DNA of 64,000 bases from Lachnospiraceae bacterium (GCA_017397645.1 JAFQIE010000021.1:1-64000), one strand, 5' to 3'. Shown: positions 46,264 to 55,739, counted from the first letter of the stretch. The notes: a model not told the origin generated them from the letters alone. Made by a program: numbers and translations.

Positions 46264-47307
46264 TTAGTTGCTCTTTACAACTGCGCGAAGCTGCTCAGTC
46301 AATGCAGGAAGAATCTTGTTCAAATCTCCTACGATACCGTAGTCAGCCACATCAAAGATGGGTGCTGTCTCATCCTTGTTGATTGCAATGATAACATCGG
46401 ACTCTTCCATACCTGCCAGGTGCTGGATTGCACCGGAGATACCCACTGCAAAGTACAAGTTAGGACGAACGGTCTTACCGGTCTGACCAACCTGCATATC
46501 CTTGCACATCCAACCTGCATCAACTACTGCACGGGAGCAGCTTACCTGTCCGCCCAGTACTTCTGCCAGGTCTTCCAACAATTTGAAGTTCTCTGCGCTG
46601 CCAACACCACGACCACCGGATACCAAAATCTTTGCATCCATAATGTCCTTGCAGTCTGCAACACTCTTCACGATTTCCAAAATCTCAACATACTTGTGAT
46701 CAGGTGTGAAACCGGGATTGTAGTTAATCACCTCTGCCTTAGCGCCTGCAACTCTTTCTCTTTTCTGCATAACGCCGGGACGTACCGTTGCCATCTGAGG
46801 ACGGAAGTCGGGGCAAGCGATGGTTGCGATAGTGTTTCCACCGAATGCAGGACGAGTCATCAACAACTGATTGGGCTTCTGCTCTTTGCCGGGAACGGGG
46901 TTGATGGGGAAATCACCGATTTCCAATACGGTACAGTCAGCGGTCAAACCGGTGTGTACTCTTGCGGAAACGCGGGGACCCAAGTCACGTCCGATAGCGG
47001 TTGCACCTACCAGGAAAATCTCGGGCTTGAACTCGTTGATTACGCTGGACAACGCATGTGCATAGGGCTCAGTTCTGTACTCTTTCAATTCAGGATCGTC
47101 TACTACGATTACCTTGTCTGCGCCGTACTCAGCCAATTCGTCAGCCAAGCCAGCTACATCACTACCTACCAAAACAGCAGTTACTTCTGTGCCAAGAGCT
47201 TCTGCCAGGTCCTTACCTTTGCCGATGAGCTCAAAAGCGATACTGTTAATCACGTTGTCTACCTGCTGTGCGAAGACATACACGCCTTTATACTGTTCTA
47301 AATTCAT
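46264..47307 (-). CDS. etfA: Electron transfer flavoprotein alpha subunit
   Basis: The protein has 347 residues. I chose ATG 47307 (MNLEQYKGVYVF) behind GGAGG. The FAD-binding C-terminal domain shows LVSGGRGVGSAENF, GQTGKTV and IAINKDETAPIFDVADYGIVGD. With EtfB it carries electrons for butyryl-CoA dehydrogenase and takes part in flavin-based electron bifurcation (NADH to crotonyl-CoA and ferredoxin). It is the last gene of the operon. Confidence 0.95.
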   Translation of the reverse strand: MNLEQYKGVYVFAQQVDNVINSIAFELIGKGKDLAEALGTEVTAVLVGSDVAGLADELAEYGADKVIVVDDPELKEYRTEPYAHALSSVINEFKPEIFLVGATAIGRDLGPRVSARVHTGLTADCTVLEIGDFPINPVPGKEQKPNQLLMTRPAFGGNTIATIACPDFRPQMATVRPGVMQKRERVAGAKAEVINYNPGFTPDHKYVEILEIVKSVADCKDIMDAKILVSGGRGVGSAENFKLLEDLAEVLGGQVSCSRAVVDAGWMCKDMQVGQTGKTVRPNLYFAVGISGAIQHLAGMEESDVIIAINKDETAPIFDVADYGIVGDLNKILPALTEQLRAVVKSN

Positions 47308-47341
47308 TGTTCTTCCTCCATTTTTCAATTGCATTTGTCAA

Positions 47342-48124
47342 TTAAACGATATGCTTCTCTTTCAGTTTGCCTACGATGTAATCAACTGCTTCAGCGGGAT
47401 CCAAGGCAACCTTTTCGCCGGCACCCTTTCTCACCTTATCGGAAGCCTTTGCAATCTGGGTAGGAGAACCCTTGAGACCAAGGTTAGAATCCTCTACATC
47501 CTTCAAGTCATTTCTGCCCCATACGGTAATCTCAGCTGCGCATGCATCGAAGATTCCGCCGGGAGTCATATATCTGGGCTCGTTAAGCTCTGCAAGTGCA
47601 GTTACCAAGCAAGGCATTTTTGCCTTCAGTACATGATATCTGTCATCATACTGACGCTCTACGATTACGCTGTCGCCTTCAATCTTCAGATCCTGTGCGT
47701 AGGAAATTACGGGAATATCCAAATGCTCGGAAATCTGAGGACCTACCTGTGCGGTATCTCCGTCGATTGCCTGACGGCCTGTGATAATCAAATCATATTC
47801 GATGTTGCGAAGTGCACCTGCAAGTGTCTGGGAAGTAGCCCAGGTATCTGCACCACCAAGTACTCTATCAGTTACCAGAATACCCTTGTCCGCTCCCATA
47901 GCGATGGCTTCACGAAGTACATCTTCTGCCTTAGGCAGACCCATGGTGATTGCAGTAACTTCTGCGCCGTACTGATCTTTTAATCTAAGTGCTGCTTCCA
48001 AACCTGCTTTGTCATCAGGGTTCATGATGGTCATCATCGCAGCTCTGTCAAGTGTTCCGTCGGGATTAAACTTTACGCCACCCTTTGTATCAGGAACCTG
48101 CTTAATACAAACAACAATTTTCAT
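47342..48124 (-). CDS. etfB: Electron transfer flavoprotein beta subunit
   Basis: The protein has 260 residues. The start MKIVVCIKQVPDTKG follows AAGGAG at 48124. The motif TGRQAIDGDTAQVGPQ is the EtfB signature region that binds nucleotide or flavin. It pairs with EtfA, encoded 34 bases downstream, and with the upstream acyl-CoA dehydrogenase. Confidence 0.95.
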   Translation of the reverse strand: MKIVVCIKQVPDTKGGVKFNPDGTLDRAAMMTIMNPDDKAGLEAALRLKDQYGAEVTAITMGLPKAEDVLREAIAMGADKGILVTDRVLGGADTWATSQTLAGALRNIEYDLIITGRQAIDGDTAQVGPQISEHLDIPVISYAQDLKIEGDSVIVERQYDDRYHVLKAKMPCLVTALAELNEPRYMTPGGIFDACAAEITVWGRNDLKDVEDSNLGLKGSPTQIAKASDKVRKGAGEKVALDPAEAVDYIVGKLKEKHIV

Positions 48125-48150
48125 TGTGATTTTCTCCTTGTTCAAATTAA

Positions 48151-49305
48151 TTATTTAATAATGTTAGCACTGATAACCATTCTCTGAACTTCACTGGTAC
48201 CTTCGTAGATCTCAGTGATCTTCGCATCTCTCATCATACGCTCAACATCATACTCTCTGGTGTAACCATAACCACCGTGAAGCTGTACAGCCTTTGTGGT
48301 CACTTCCATAGCAACCTCTGCTGCATAAAGCTTTGCCATAGCTGCTTCTACAGAATAGGTCTTCTGGGTAGCCTTCGCCATTGCAGCCTTGTAAACCAGC
48401 ATCTTAGCAGCTTCTACCTTGGTAGCCATGTCAGCAATCTGGAACTGGGTGTTCTGGAATGCAGAAAGTGCACGGCCAAACTGCTTTCTTTCCTGAACAT
48501 AAGCGATGGTGGATTCCAATGCACCCTCAGCCAAGCCAAGTGCCTGTGCAGCGATACCGATACGTCCGCCGTCCAGAGTATGCATTGCGATACCAAATCC
48601 TTTGCCTTCCTTACCAAGCAAGTTCTCCTTGGGGACACGGCAGTCGGTGAAAATCAACTCATAAGTGGAAGAACCACGGATACCCATCTTCTTCTCCTTG
48701 GTACCGAAGCTGAATCCGGGTGTGCCCTTCTCTACGATGAATGCACTGATGTTCTTTTTGCTTCTGCCCTTTGCATCTACGGTCACGCCGGTGATTGCAA
48801 AGATTACATAAATATCTGCTTCCTTACCATTGGTAATGAAAATCTTGGAACCATTGAGCACGTACTCATCGCCGTCAAGTACAGCCTTGGTCTGCTGACC
48901 CTGTGCGTCTGTACCTGCGCCGGGCTCGGTCAAACCGAATGCACCCAACTTCTCACCCTTTGCAAGGGGAACCAGATATTTCTGCTTCTGCTCTTCTGTA
49001 CCGTAAGTCATGATGGGGTCACAGCACAAAGAGGTGTGTGCGGAAACGATAACGCCTGTGGTACCACATACCTTAGACAATTCCTCTACACACATAGCGT
49101 AGGTCAAAGGGTCACAACCCTGTCCGCCGTACTCCTTGGGAACGGGAATTCCAAGGAAACCAACCTTTGCCATTTTTTCCACTGTCACTCTGGGGAACTC
49201 TTCTGTTTCGTCCACTTCCTGAGCCAGAGGTTTTACTTCTTTTTCAGCGAACTCTTTGAACAAAGAACGCGCCATTTCATGTGCTTTGCTTAAAGTAAAA
49301 TCCAT
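48151..49305 (-). CDS. bcd: Butyryl-CoA dehydrogenase (acyl-CoA dehydrogenase)
   Basis: The protein has 384 residues, the usual size. FAD and substrate motifs include GAFGLTEPGAGTDAQG and FITNGKEADIYVIFA. The catalytic Glu lies in the C-terminal IYEGTSEVQR. It reduces crotonyl-CoA to butyryl-CoA with EtfAB. The start follows GGAGG. The neighbours thl, crt, hbd and etfBA support butyrate formation rather than fatty-acid breakdown. Confidence 0.94.
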   Translation of the reverse strand: MDFTLSKAHEMARSLFKEFAEKEVKPLAQEVDETEEFPRVTVEKMAKVGFLGIPVPKEYGGQGCDPLTYAMCVEELSKVCGTTGVIVSAHTSLCCDPIMTYGTEEQKQKYLVPLAKGEKLGAFGLTEPGAGTDAQGQQTKAVLDGDEYVLNGSKIFITNGKEADIYVIFAITGVTVDAKGRSKKNISAFIVEKGTPGFSFGTKEKKMGIRGSSTYELIFTDCRVPKENLLGKEGKGFGIAMHTLDGGRIGIAAQALGLAEGALESTIAYVQERKQFGRALSAFQNTQFQIADMATKVEAAKMLVYKAAMAKATQKTYSVEAAMAKLYAAEVAMEVTTKAVQLHGGYGYTREYDVERMMRDAKITEIYEGTSEVQRMVISANIIK

Positions 49306-49335
49306 GATTTTATATCCTCCATTGTTTGTTTTTAT

Positions 49336-50208
49336 TTACTGTGCATCCACAGGAGTTTTTGTTCTGTCTGCGTTGTATACATAGAATCCCTTGCCGGTCT
49401 TAGCGCCCAAGTTGCCGCCACGTACCATCTTGCGGATCAAAGGACATGCACGGTACTTGCTGTCACCGGTCTCATTGTAAAGTACATCCATGATAGCCAG
49501 GCAGATGTCCAAACCGATGAAATCACCAAGCTCCAAGGGTCCCATGGGATGATTTGCACCCAACTTCATAGCTGCGTCGATACCTGCGATATCGGAAACA
49601 CCTTCCATCTTGATGAAAGCTGCTTCGTTGATCATGGGGATAAGGATACGGTTTACTACGAAACCTGCTGCCTCGTTTACCTGTACAGGAGTCTTGCCGA
49701 TTTCTTCAGAAATCTTCTTGATTGCTTCTACAGTCTCGTCAGGAGTATTTACGCCTGCGATTACTTCCACCAACTTCATGCGGTCTGCAGGGTTGAAGAA
49801 GTGCATACCGATCATAGGACGGGTCAAACCGTTACCAATCTCGGTGATGGAAAGACTGGAGGTGTTAGATGCAAAAATGCACTCAGGCTTTGCAATCTTG
49901 TCAAGCTCACCAAAAGTAGTCTTTTTAACTTCCATATTTTCAAATGCTGCCTCTACGATCAGATCGCAATCTGCGCAAAGGTCTTCCTTCAAACCGGGAG
50001 TGATTTTTGCAAGAATCGCATCCACTGTCTCCTGGGTCATTTTACCTTTTTCTACCAATTTAGCATAGCCCTTTGCAATCTTAGACTTGCCGCCATCAGC
50101 CCATTCCTGCTTGATGTCGCAAAGTGCTACTTCATAACCTTCTACCTGAGCAAATGCCTTCGCAATGCCCTGTCCCATAGTACCGGCACCAATAATACCA
50201 ACTTTCAT
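49336..50208 (-). CDS. hbd: 3-hydroxybutyryl-CoA dehydrogenase
   Basis: The protein has 290 residues. The NAD-binding motif is VGIIGAGTMGQGIAKAF. The catalytic region shows FASNTSSLSITEIG and GMHFFNPADRMKLVEVI (His of the His-Glu pair). It reduces acetoacetyl-CoA to 3-hydroxybutyryl-CoA. The start follows AAGGAG, and it lies 26 bases after crt in the same operon. Confidence 0.95.
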   Translation of the reverse strand: MKVGIIGAGTMGQGIAKAFAQVEGYEVALCDIKQEWADGGKSKIAKGYAKLVEKGKMTQETVDAILAKITPGLKEDLCADCDLIVEAAFENMEVKKTTFGELDKIAKPECIFASNTSSLSITEIGNGLTRPMIGMHFFNPADRMKLVEVIAGVNTPDETVEAIKKISEEIGKTPVQVNEAAGFVVNRILIPMINEAAFIKMEGVSDIAGIDAAMKLGANHPMGPLELGDFIGLDICLAIMDVLYNETGDSKYRACPLIRKMVRGGNLGAKTGKGFYVYNADRTKTPVDAQ

Positions 50209-50233
50209 TTTGATTTCTCCTTCTATGTTATTT

Positions 50234-51058
50234 TTATTTGTTTACGAAAGGCTCTTTTACTTTCTCCTTGTTCTTGTCAAGGAAGAAAGCCATACCATAC
50301 TGCTGATCCTGTGTCTCGAAGCAGTCGCCGAACAACTTCTCTTCAATAACGATTGCTGCATCCATATCTGCATCCAGGCCTTCGTTGATTGCCTTCTTGC
50401 AGTTGCGGACAGCGATAGGTGCATTCTTTGCGATGCCTGCTGCCATCTTCTCTGCTGCTGCCAAAAGCACTTCCTGAGCAGTCTTCACTACATTACCTTC
50501 CGCATCAACTTCTGCGGAATATACTTCATTTACCAAACCGATTCTGTAAGCTTCTGCCGCCTTGATGTTACGTGCGGTATAAATCATCTGCTTTGCATAG
50601 CCTGCACCAACCAAACGAGCCAGTCTCTGGGTACCACCAAATCCGGGGGTAATGCCCAAGCCAACCTCAGGCTGACCAAATACTGCATTGTCAGAACAGA
50701 TTCTGATATCACAGCTCATTGCAATTTCACAACCACCGCCCAATGCAAAGCCGTTGATTGCTGCAATTACGGGAATGGGGAATGTCTCCAATTTGCGGAA
50801 CACGTCATTTCCCTTCTTGCCGAATGCTTCGCCTTCTGCCTTGGTCAAAGTACTCATCTCTCCGATGTCTGCACCTGCCACGAAGGACTTTGCGCCTGCA
50901 CCGGTAAGTACCAATGCACGAACGGTGTTCAAATCAACTGCATCAAGGGTAGCATCCAGTTCTTCCAATACCTGAGAATTCAATGCGTTCAATGCCTTTT
51001 CGCGGTTGATGGTAATCACTGCATATGCACCTTTTTGTTCATATAAAATGTACTCCAT
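50234..51058 (-). CDS. crt: 3-hydroxybutyryl-CoA dehydratase (crotonase)
   Basis: The protein has 274 residues of the enoyl-CoA hydratase family. The CoA oxyanion-hole motifs are KSFVAGADIGEM and GFALGGGCEIAMSCD; the catalytic Glu region reads FGQPEVGLGITPGFGGTQRL. It dehydrates 3-hydroxybutyryl-CoA to crotonyl-CoA. The start follows AAGGAG. A hairpin separates it from thl. Confidence 0.95.
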   Translation of the reverse strand: MEYILYEQKGAYAVITINREKALNALNSQVLEELDATLDAVDLNTVRALVLTGAGAKSFVAGADIGEMSTLTKAEGEAFGKKGNDVFRKLETFPIPVIAAINGFALGGGCEIAMSCDIRICSDNAVFGQPEVGLGITPGFGGTQRLARLVGAGYAKQMIYTARNIKAAEAYRIGLVNEVYSAEVDAEGNVVKTAQEVLLAAAEKMAAGIAKNAPIAVRNCKKAINEGLDADMDAAIVIEEKLFGDCFETQDQQYGMAFFLDKNKEKVKEPFVNK

Positions 51059-51106
51059 CTTTATATTCTCCTTCTTATAATAATATTCCTTATATACTCA
51101 CAAACT

Positions 51107-51133
51107 CCCCAAGCCACTTTTCGTGACTTGGGG
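51107..51133 (-). other. Intercistronic hairpin between thl and crt
   Basis: CCCCAAG-CAC pairs with GTG-CTTGGGG around a five-base loop (one mismatch). No T-run follows on the minus strand. It could be a processing or stabilising site that sets different levels of thl and the other genes, or a weak terminator. Confidence 0.5.
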
Positions 51134-51159
51134 GTCTATTATCATACTATTTATTAGGA

Positions 51160-52344
51160 TTAGTCCTCAATCTTAACGATGGTTGAGCAACCCATACCGC
51201 CACCGATACACAGAGTAGCCAAACCGGTCTTAGCGCCCTTTGCCTGCATCTCATGAAGCAGGGTAACCAGGATACGGCATCCGGAAGCACCTACGGGATG
51301 ACCCAGAGCGATTGCACCACCATTGGGGTTCAACTGCTTATCTACATCGATACCAAGGTCGCGTCCTACTGCGATGGACTGTGCAGCGAATGCCTCATTT
51401 GCCTCGATGATATCGAAGTCTTCAATCTTCATACCGGTCTTCTCCATAACCTTTCTGGTGGAGTAAACAGGACCGATACCCATTACCTCGGGACGGCAAC
51501 CTGCCAAAGCACCTGCTACAAAAGTAGCCATAGGCTTCACGCCAAGCTCTTTTGCCTTCTCTTCGCTCATCACAACGATTGCTGCTGCACCATCGTTGAT
51601 ACCGGAAGCGTTACCTGCGGTAACAAAACCATCCTTATTAATAGGACGCAACTTTGCAAGACCTTCCATGCTGGTGCCGGGACGAGGACCCTCGTCAACC
51701 TTGAATTCAACCATTTCTTTTTTCTTCTTCACCATAACGGGAACGATTTCTGCGTCGAATGCGCCGCTTGCCTGAGCTGCCTCAGCCTTCTGCTGGCTCT
51801 TTACTGCAAACTCATCCAACTCTTCACGGGTAAGACCCCATTCATTACAGATATTGTCTGCAGTCTGAATCATGTGATAGTTGTTGAATGCATCCCAAAG
51901 TGCATCATTTACCATGGTATCTACCAAGGTACCATTGTTCATTCTATAACCAAAACGGGCCTGAGGCATAGCATAAGGAGCCATGGACATATTTTCCATA
52001 CCACCTGCTACCACGATGTCAGCATCACCTGCCATGATCATCTGTGCTGCCTGATTCACGCAGTTCAAACCGGAACCGCAAACTACGTTCATGGTCACTG
52101 CGGGAACTTCAATAGGAAGTCCTGCCTTAATGGATGCCTGACGGGCTACGTTCTGTCCCTGACCAGCCTGGATAACACAACCCATATATACCTGATCAAC
52201 ATCTTCGGGCTTCACACCTGCTCTGTTCAAAGCTTCCTTAATTACGATTGCGCCCAATTCTGCAGCGGGGGTGGTGCTAAGTGCGCCGCCCATGGTACCG
52301 ATTGCAGTACGGCATGCGCCGGCCAAAACTACTTTCTTTGCCAT
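51160..52344 (-). CDS. thl: Acetyl-CoA acetyltransferase (thiolase)
   Basis: The protein has 394 residues. I chose ATG 52344 ([13 protein letters not shown]), with GGAGG seven bases upstream. The nucleophile Cys near residue 88 lies in [11 protein letters not shown]. The C-terminal [11 protein letters not shown] and LCIGGGMG carry the catalytic His and Cys. It condenses two acetyl-CoA to acetoacetyl-CoA and is the first gene of the butyrate operon. Confidence 0.95.
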   Translation of the reverse strand: MAKKVVLAGACRTAIGTMGGALSTTPAAELGAIVIKEALNRAGVKPEDVDQVYMGCVIQAGQGQNVARQASIKAGLPIEVPAVTMNVVCGSGLNCVNQAAQMIMAGDADIVVAGGMENMSMAPYAMPQARFGYRMNNGTLVDTMVNDALWDAFNNYHMIQTADNICNEWGLTREELDEFAVKSQQKAEAAQASGAFDAEIVPVMVKKKKEMVEFKVDEGPRPGTSMEGLAKLRPINKDGFVTAGNASGINDGAAAIVVMSEEKAKELGVKPMATFVAGALAGCRPEVMGIGPVYSTRKVMEKTGMKIEDFDIIEANEAFAAQSIAVGRDLGIDVDKQLNPNGGAIALGHPVGASGCRILVTLLHEMQAKGAKTGLATLCIGGGMGCSTIVKIED

Positions 52345-52409
52345 TTGTTTTTCCTCCATATTTTTGTTTTTATTTGATTGTTATTTTTTTATCAATTCTC
52401 AACAAGCCT

Positions 52410-52438
52410 ATTCTATCATAGGTTTTCGAAGAATGCAA
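52410..52438 (-). promoter_or_regulatory. Promoter of the butyrate operon
   Basis: TTGCAT (52438-52433) and TAGAAT (52415-52410) on the minus strand are 17 bases apart, about 65 bases before thl. No Rex-like palindrome was recognised. Confidence 0.45.
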
Positions 52439-52548
52439 TGCGTTTTTATGTACAAATATATACATTTTAGTTACTAAAACGGTCATGTTACTAGATTCTT
52501 TCACCAATTCATCCTAAATCACACCAAAACTATTCATCTTTCTATGAA

Positions 52549-52700
52549 GTTTGCGGTTGAATTTCTAGTTTCTCGGACGCCATCCGTACAAACCATTTTG
52601 AGTTTGCGGTTGACTTCCTAAATCCATTAGCCACAACCGTACAAGCCAGCATAATCTTACGGTTAATTCTCCGAAAATCACAATATGAACCGTTACGACC
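52549..52700. repeat. Array C: three tandem 53-bp units
   Basis: TTGCGGTT (or TTACGGTT) occurs at 52551, 52604 and 52657; CCGT occurs at 52584, 52637 and 52690. Both series have an exact 53-bp period. CCGTACAAAC and GTTTGCGG are nearly complementary, so each boundary can fold into a hairpin. The same words with the same 33/20 spacing occur in array D. The array fills the gap between the thl promoter and the hpf terminator. Confidence 0.8.
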
Positions 52701-52744
52701 GGCGCTACATATTCAAAAAGAAAGCAGAATAAAGACAATGGCGC

Positions 52745-52783
52745 AAAAAACAGCCCGACACATCTTTCGATGCATCGGGCTGT
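52745..52783 (-). terminator. Terminator of hpf
   Basis: On the minus strand ACAGCCCGA pairs with TCGGGCTGT, with an inner GCATCG/CGATGC-like extension, and runs into TTTTTT. It lies about 75 bases past the stop. Confidence 0.75.
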
Positions 52784-52855
52784 ATCTTAAGACGCCGTCC
52801 CTCCGACGACGTTCGGAAGTCTATCTGCCCACCCATCAGGGCCGGCACACCGCTT

Positions 52856-53383
52856 CTATTCTTCCGGCTCGATCAATCCGTAGGTGTCACCCTTACGTTT
52901 ATAAACCACATTCACCTGATCCGTCTCTGCGTTGATAAATACGAAGAAGTTGTGACCCAAAAGCTCCATCTGCACGCATGCATCTTCGGGATACATTGGC
53001 TTAATATCAAACTTTTTCGTGCGAACAATTTTCACTTCCTCATCGTCCATGTAATCGTTCTCCAGATACATCTTACTGAAATTAGAAGATGCCTGGTGCT
53101 TGTCCACAATTTTATTCTTATATTTCTTTAACTGTCTCTCAATGATTTCCTCTACCAAATCAATAGAAACATACATATCACTGCTCACTTGTTCGGACCT
53201 TATGATATTTCCCTTGACAGGAATGGTTACCTCGATTTTCTGCCTCTCTTTCTCTACGCTCAATGTTACATGGGCTTCGGTGTCGGGATTAAAATACTTG
53301 GCCAGCTTGCCAATCTTATCTTCTACAGCAGCTCTCAGGCCGGGGGTTACTTCGATATTTCTTCCTACAATTACAAACTTCAT
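52856..53383 (-). CDS. hpf: Ribosome hibernation promoting factor, long form
   Basis: The protein has 175 residues. The N-terminal ~100 residues (MKFVIVGRNIEVTPGLRAAVEDKIGKL) are the ribosome-binding domain. The C-terminal ~55 (VRTKKFDIKPMYPEDACVQMELLGHNFFVFIN) are the dimerisation domain of the long form, which pairs 70S ribosomes into 100S dimers in resting cells. I chose ATG 53383, nine bases after AAAGGG; other ATGs just upstream overlap that site. Confidence 0.92.
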   Translation of the reverse strand: MKFVIVGRNIEVTPGLRAAVEDKIGKLAKYFNPDTEAHVTLSVEKERQKIEVTIPVKGNIIRSEQVSSDMYVSIDLVEEIIERQLKKYKNKIVDKHQASSNFSKMYLENDYMDDEEVKIVRTKKFDIKPMYPEDACVQMELLGHNFFVFINAETDQVNVVYKRKGDTYGLIEPEE

Positions 53384-53417
53384 ATGCATCATCCCTTTCA
53401 CTTTTTATTGTATGTAC

Positions 53418-53446
53418 ATTATAGCATATGAGTTTAAATTGTGCAA
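53418..53446 (-). promoter_or_regulatory. Promoter of hpf
   Basis: TTGCAC (53446-53441) and a perfect TATAAT (53423-53418) on the minus strand are 17 bases apart, about 35 bases before the start codon. Confidence 0.65.
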
Positions 53447-53560
53447 CAATTTATAATTATTTTATTTGATTTTTGACTATATTTTTTCGGTTTTCTTTTC
53501 GACAAATTCCAACAAAATATTTTTTTTGTTTATTTTGCACAAAAGAAGACAAGTATTTTT

Positions 53561-53666
53561 TGTGGATAACTATTCTCCCATTTGCCCAAAAAATCTGTGG
53601 ATAATGTGGAAAACTAGGTGTATAAGTCGGTTTTACCGCATTTTTCAAGTATTTTTTTGTGGGTAA
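53561..53666 (+). other. Cluster of DnaA-box-like sites in AT-rich DNA
   Basis: Two perfect DnaA boxes TGTGGATAA lie at 53561-53569 and 53596-53604. One-mismatch copies follow at 53605-53613 (TGTGGAAAA, abutting the second) and 53658-53666 (TGTGGGTAA). All point the same way. Long T and A runs flank them (53500-53530, 53700-53720). The remaining gap 53447-53792 holds nothing else I recognise. No dnaA or dnaN gene is nearby. Confidence 0.55.
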
Positions 53667-53792
53667 TTTTGGAAAATGACCATCCTGTCAATTATACGAT
53701 TTTTTTATTTTTTTTAAACTTTGTGTATTTTGTATAGTATGTGCGGATTATTTTGCTTTTTAGAAAAAAACAAATTATTAGACAACTCGACA

Positions 53793-54698
53793 TTATTTGC
53801 AATAATTACCTGCGGACACTGCGGCATTCGCTCCGTCCGCCACTGCCGTAATGATTTGTCGCATGGGTTTCTTGCGGATATCACCTGCTACATATAAACC
53901 GGGCACATTGGTAGCACAGTCCTCTCCCGCCAACACGTAACCTCCAGCATCACAAGCCACCAGGTCACGAACCAGCTCCGTTTCAGGGTGAATACCCACC
54001 GCCACAAAAACACCGGCAACCGGAAGCAATCTGCTCTCCTCCGTGACAACATTACGGATGCGCAGTTGCTCCACTGCATCCTCACCAAGAATCTCATCCA
54101 CCACATGATTGTATAGAATCTCTACATTGGGAAGGGCTGCCAATTCCTGCTGAAGCACCGCCGCACCACGCAGTTCGTCCCTTCTGTGAATGAGGTATAC
54201 CTTTTCACATGCGCGCGCCAGGTAAATAGCGTCTTCCAGTGCCACATCGCCACCGCCTACCACAGCAACAGTTCTGCCACGGAAAAATGCGCCATCACAA
54301 GTAGCGCAATAGGAAACACCCATGCCAAGCAGTTCTTCCTCACCGGGAACTCCTAATTTCGCGTGATGTGCGCCGCTGGCCACAATGATGGTTCTCGCCT
54401 CTAACACGCCGGCATCCGTGTGGATTCTTTTATAATCGCCCATATCTTCCACAGATTCCACTGTGGTCTCCTTGAACTCCACTCCCAGCTTATCTGCATG
54501 CTCTTTGAATTGCATTCCCATATCAAAACCGTTGATGCCAGGCATGCCCAGGTAGTTGTCCACCTCATAAGTATTCAATACCTGCCCACCGCTGATAGGA
54601 CTTTTCTCCAATACCAGCAGGTTCAACCCTGCTCTTTTACCATATACTGCTGCCGATAGTCCTGCCGGACCGGAACCGATAATAATCAAATCATACAT
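53793..54698 (-). CDS. trxB: Thioredoxin reductase
   Basis: The protein has 301 residues. I chose ATG 54698 (MYDLIIIGSGPAGLSAAVYG) behind GAGGTGG. The FAD motif is GSGPAG, the redox centre YCATCDGAFF (CxxC) and the nucleotide motif VVGGGDVALEDAIYL. The tail (YVAGDIRKKPMRQIITAVADG) is standard. It reduces thioredoxin or a similar small redox protein, probably with NADPH. Confidence 0.93.
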   Translation of the reverse strand: MYDLIIIGSGPAGLSAAVYGKRAGLNLLVLEKSPISGGQVLNTYEVDNYLGMPGINGFDMGMQFKEHADKLGVEFKETTVESVEDMGDYKRIHTDAGVLEARTIIVASGAHHAKLGVPGEEELLGMGVSYCATCDGAFFRGRTVAVVGGGDVALEDAIYLARACEKVYLIHRRDELRGAAVLQQELAALPNVEILYNHVVDEILGEDAVEQLRIRNVVTEESRLLPVAGVFVAVGIHPETELVRDLVACDAGGYVLAGEDCATNVPGLYVAGDIRKKPMRQIITAVADGANAAVSAGNYCK

Positions 54699-54871
54699 AG
54701 CATCCACCTCTTTCCCTATAGTCTTGCCATTAAAGTGTATCAGTTTTATGGTGGAAATGCAAGGCATCGGTGTGGTATACTATGAGAAGAAATTGTGCTA
54801 TACTAGAAACGAATCTTAAATGATCACTGTTTGTGACAATTCATTTGTCAGAGAAACCAAAAAGGAGTCTT

Positions 54872-55600
54872 ATGAGCAATCAGAATAAATCCGCCCTGAT
54901 TACGGGGGCATCCAGAGGCATAGGGAAAGCAACCGCCATTGCTTTTGCAAAGGCGGGATATGATTTGTATGTAACATGCGAAAAGTCCATTGACGCATTA
55001 TACGAATTGGCCAGACAATTGGAGAAGGAATACCACATTACCTGCACTGCCGTCCAGGCCGATATGGGAGACTTTTTAGATGTAAAAGAATTGTTTGCCG
55101 ATATAGAGGAATTAGATGTGCTGGTGAACAATGCCGGCATCTGCCACAGCGGTCTTTTGGCTGACATGAGCCCCGAGCAATGGCATCGCGTGCAGGCCGT
55201 GAATTTGGACTCCTGCTTCTACACCAGTAAATTCGCCATTCCTTTGATGTTGAAAAAACACAGTGGCAAGATCATCAATGTTTCTTCCGTTTGGGGCACG
55301 CAGGGTGCTTCCATGGAGGTGGCTTACTCCGCTTCCAAGGGCGCGGTGAACACCTTTACCAAAGCGCTGGCCAGAGAGCTGGCTCCCAGCAACATCCAAG
55401 TCAATGCAGTAGCCCCGGGTGTCATCGATACCGATATGAACGCAGGCTACACTGACGATGAGCGGGCAGTACTGATCGATGAAATCCCCGCCAACCGCAT
55501 GGGAACCCCCGAAGAAGTGGCTGCCATGATTCTACAGATAGCGACCGCTCCGGAGTACATGACAGGACAAGTCATTACTGTCGATGGCGGGTGGTGTTAA
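54872..55600 (+). CDS. Short-chain dehydrogenase/reductase, FabG-like
   Basis: The protein has 242 residues from ATG 54872 behind AAAGGAG. The cofactor motif TGASRGIG, the VNNAG motif and the active-site YSASKGAV with the upstream Ser (INVSSVWG) are all present. The sequence is close to 3-oxoacyl-ACP reductases. It is not in a fatty-acid synthesis cluster, so another 3-oxo substrate is possible. A terminator follows. Confidence 0.9.
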   Translation: MSNQNKSALITGASRGIGKATAIAFAKAGYDLYVTCEKSIDALYELARQLEKEYHITCTAVQADMGDFLDVKELFADIEELDVLVNNAGICHSGLLADMSPEQWHRVQAVNLDSCFYTSKFAIPLMLKKHSGKIINVSSVWGTQGASMEVAYSASKGAVNTFTKALARELAPSNIQVNAVAPGVIDTDMNAGYTDDERAVLIDEIPANRMGTPEEVAAMILQIATAPEYMTGQVITVDGGWC

Positions 55601-55629
55601 ATTATAACCCACGAATCTACTCATAATCT

Positions 55630-55657
55630 ACGGCATGACTATGGTCATGCCGTTTTT
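55630..55657 (+). terminator. Terminator of the SDR gene
   Basis: ACGGCATGAC pairs perfectly with GTCATGCCGT across a 4-base loop and runs into TTTTC. Confidence 0.8.
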
Positions 55658-55739
55658 CGTTGACACACGGTGCTTTTTCTTGCAATTAGCTTTTGAAAAA
55701 ACCGATGAGACATCATATCAGACCGAACAGACCAAATTT

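Noticed and set aside
52345..52855. tRNA or other stable RNA gene in the large gaps
   Set aside because: I looked in the gaps over 300 bases for cloverleaf arms and TTCRANNC-type motifs and found none. The structure present is explained by the repeat arrays and terminators.
53561..53720. Chromosomal origin of replication
   Set aside because: The DnaA boxes are real, but dnaA, dnaN and a clear change of gene strand are missing. I report the cluster, not an origin.
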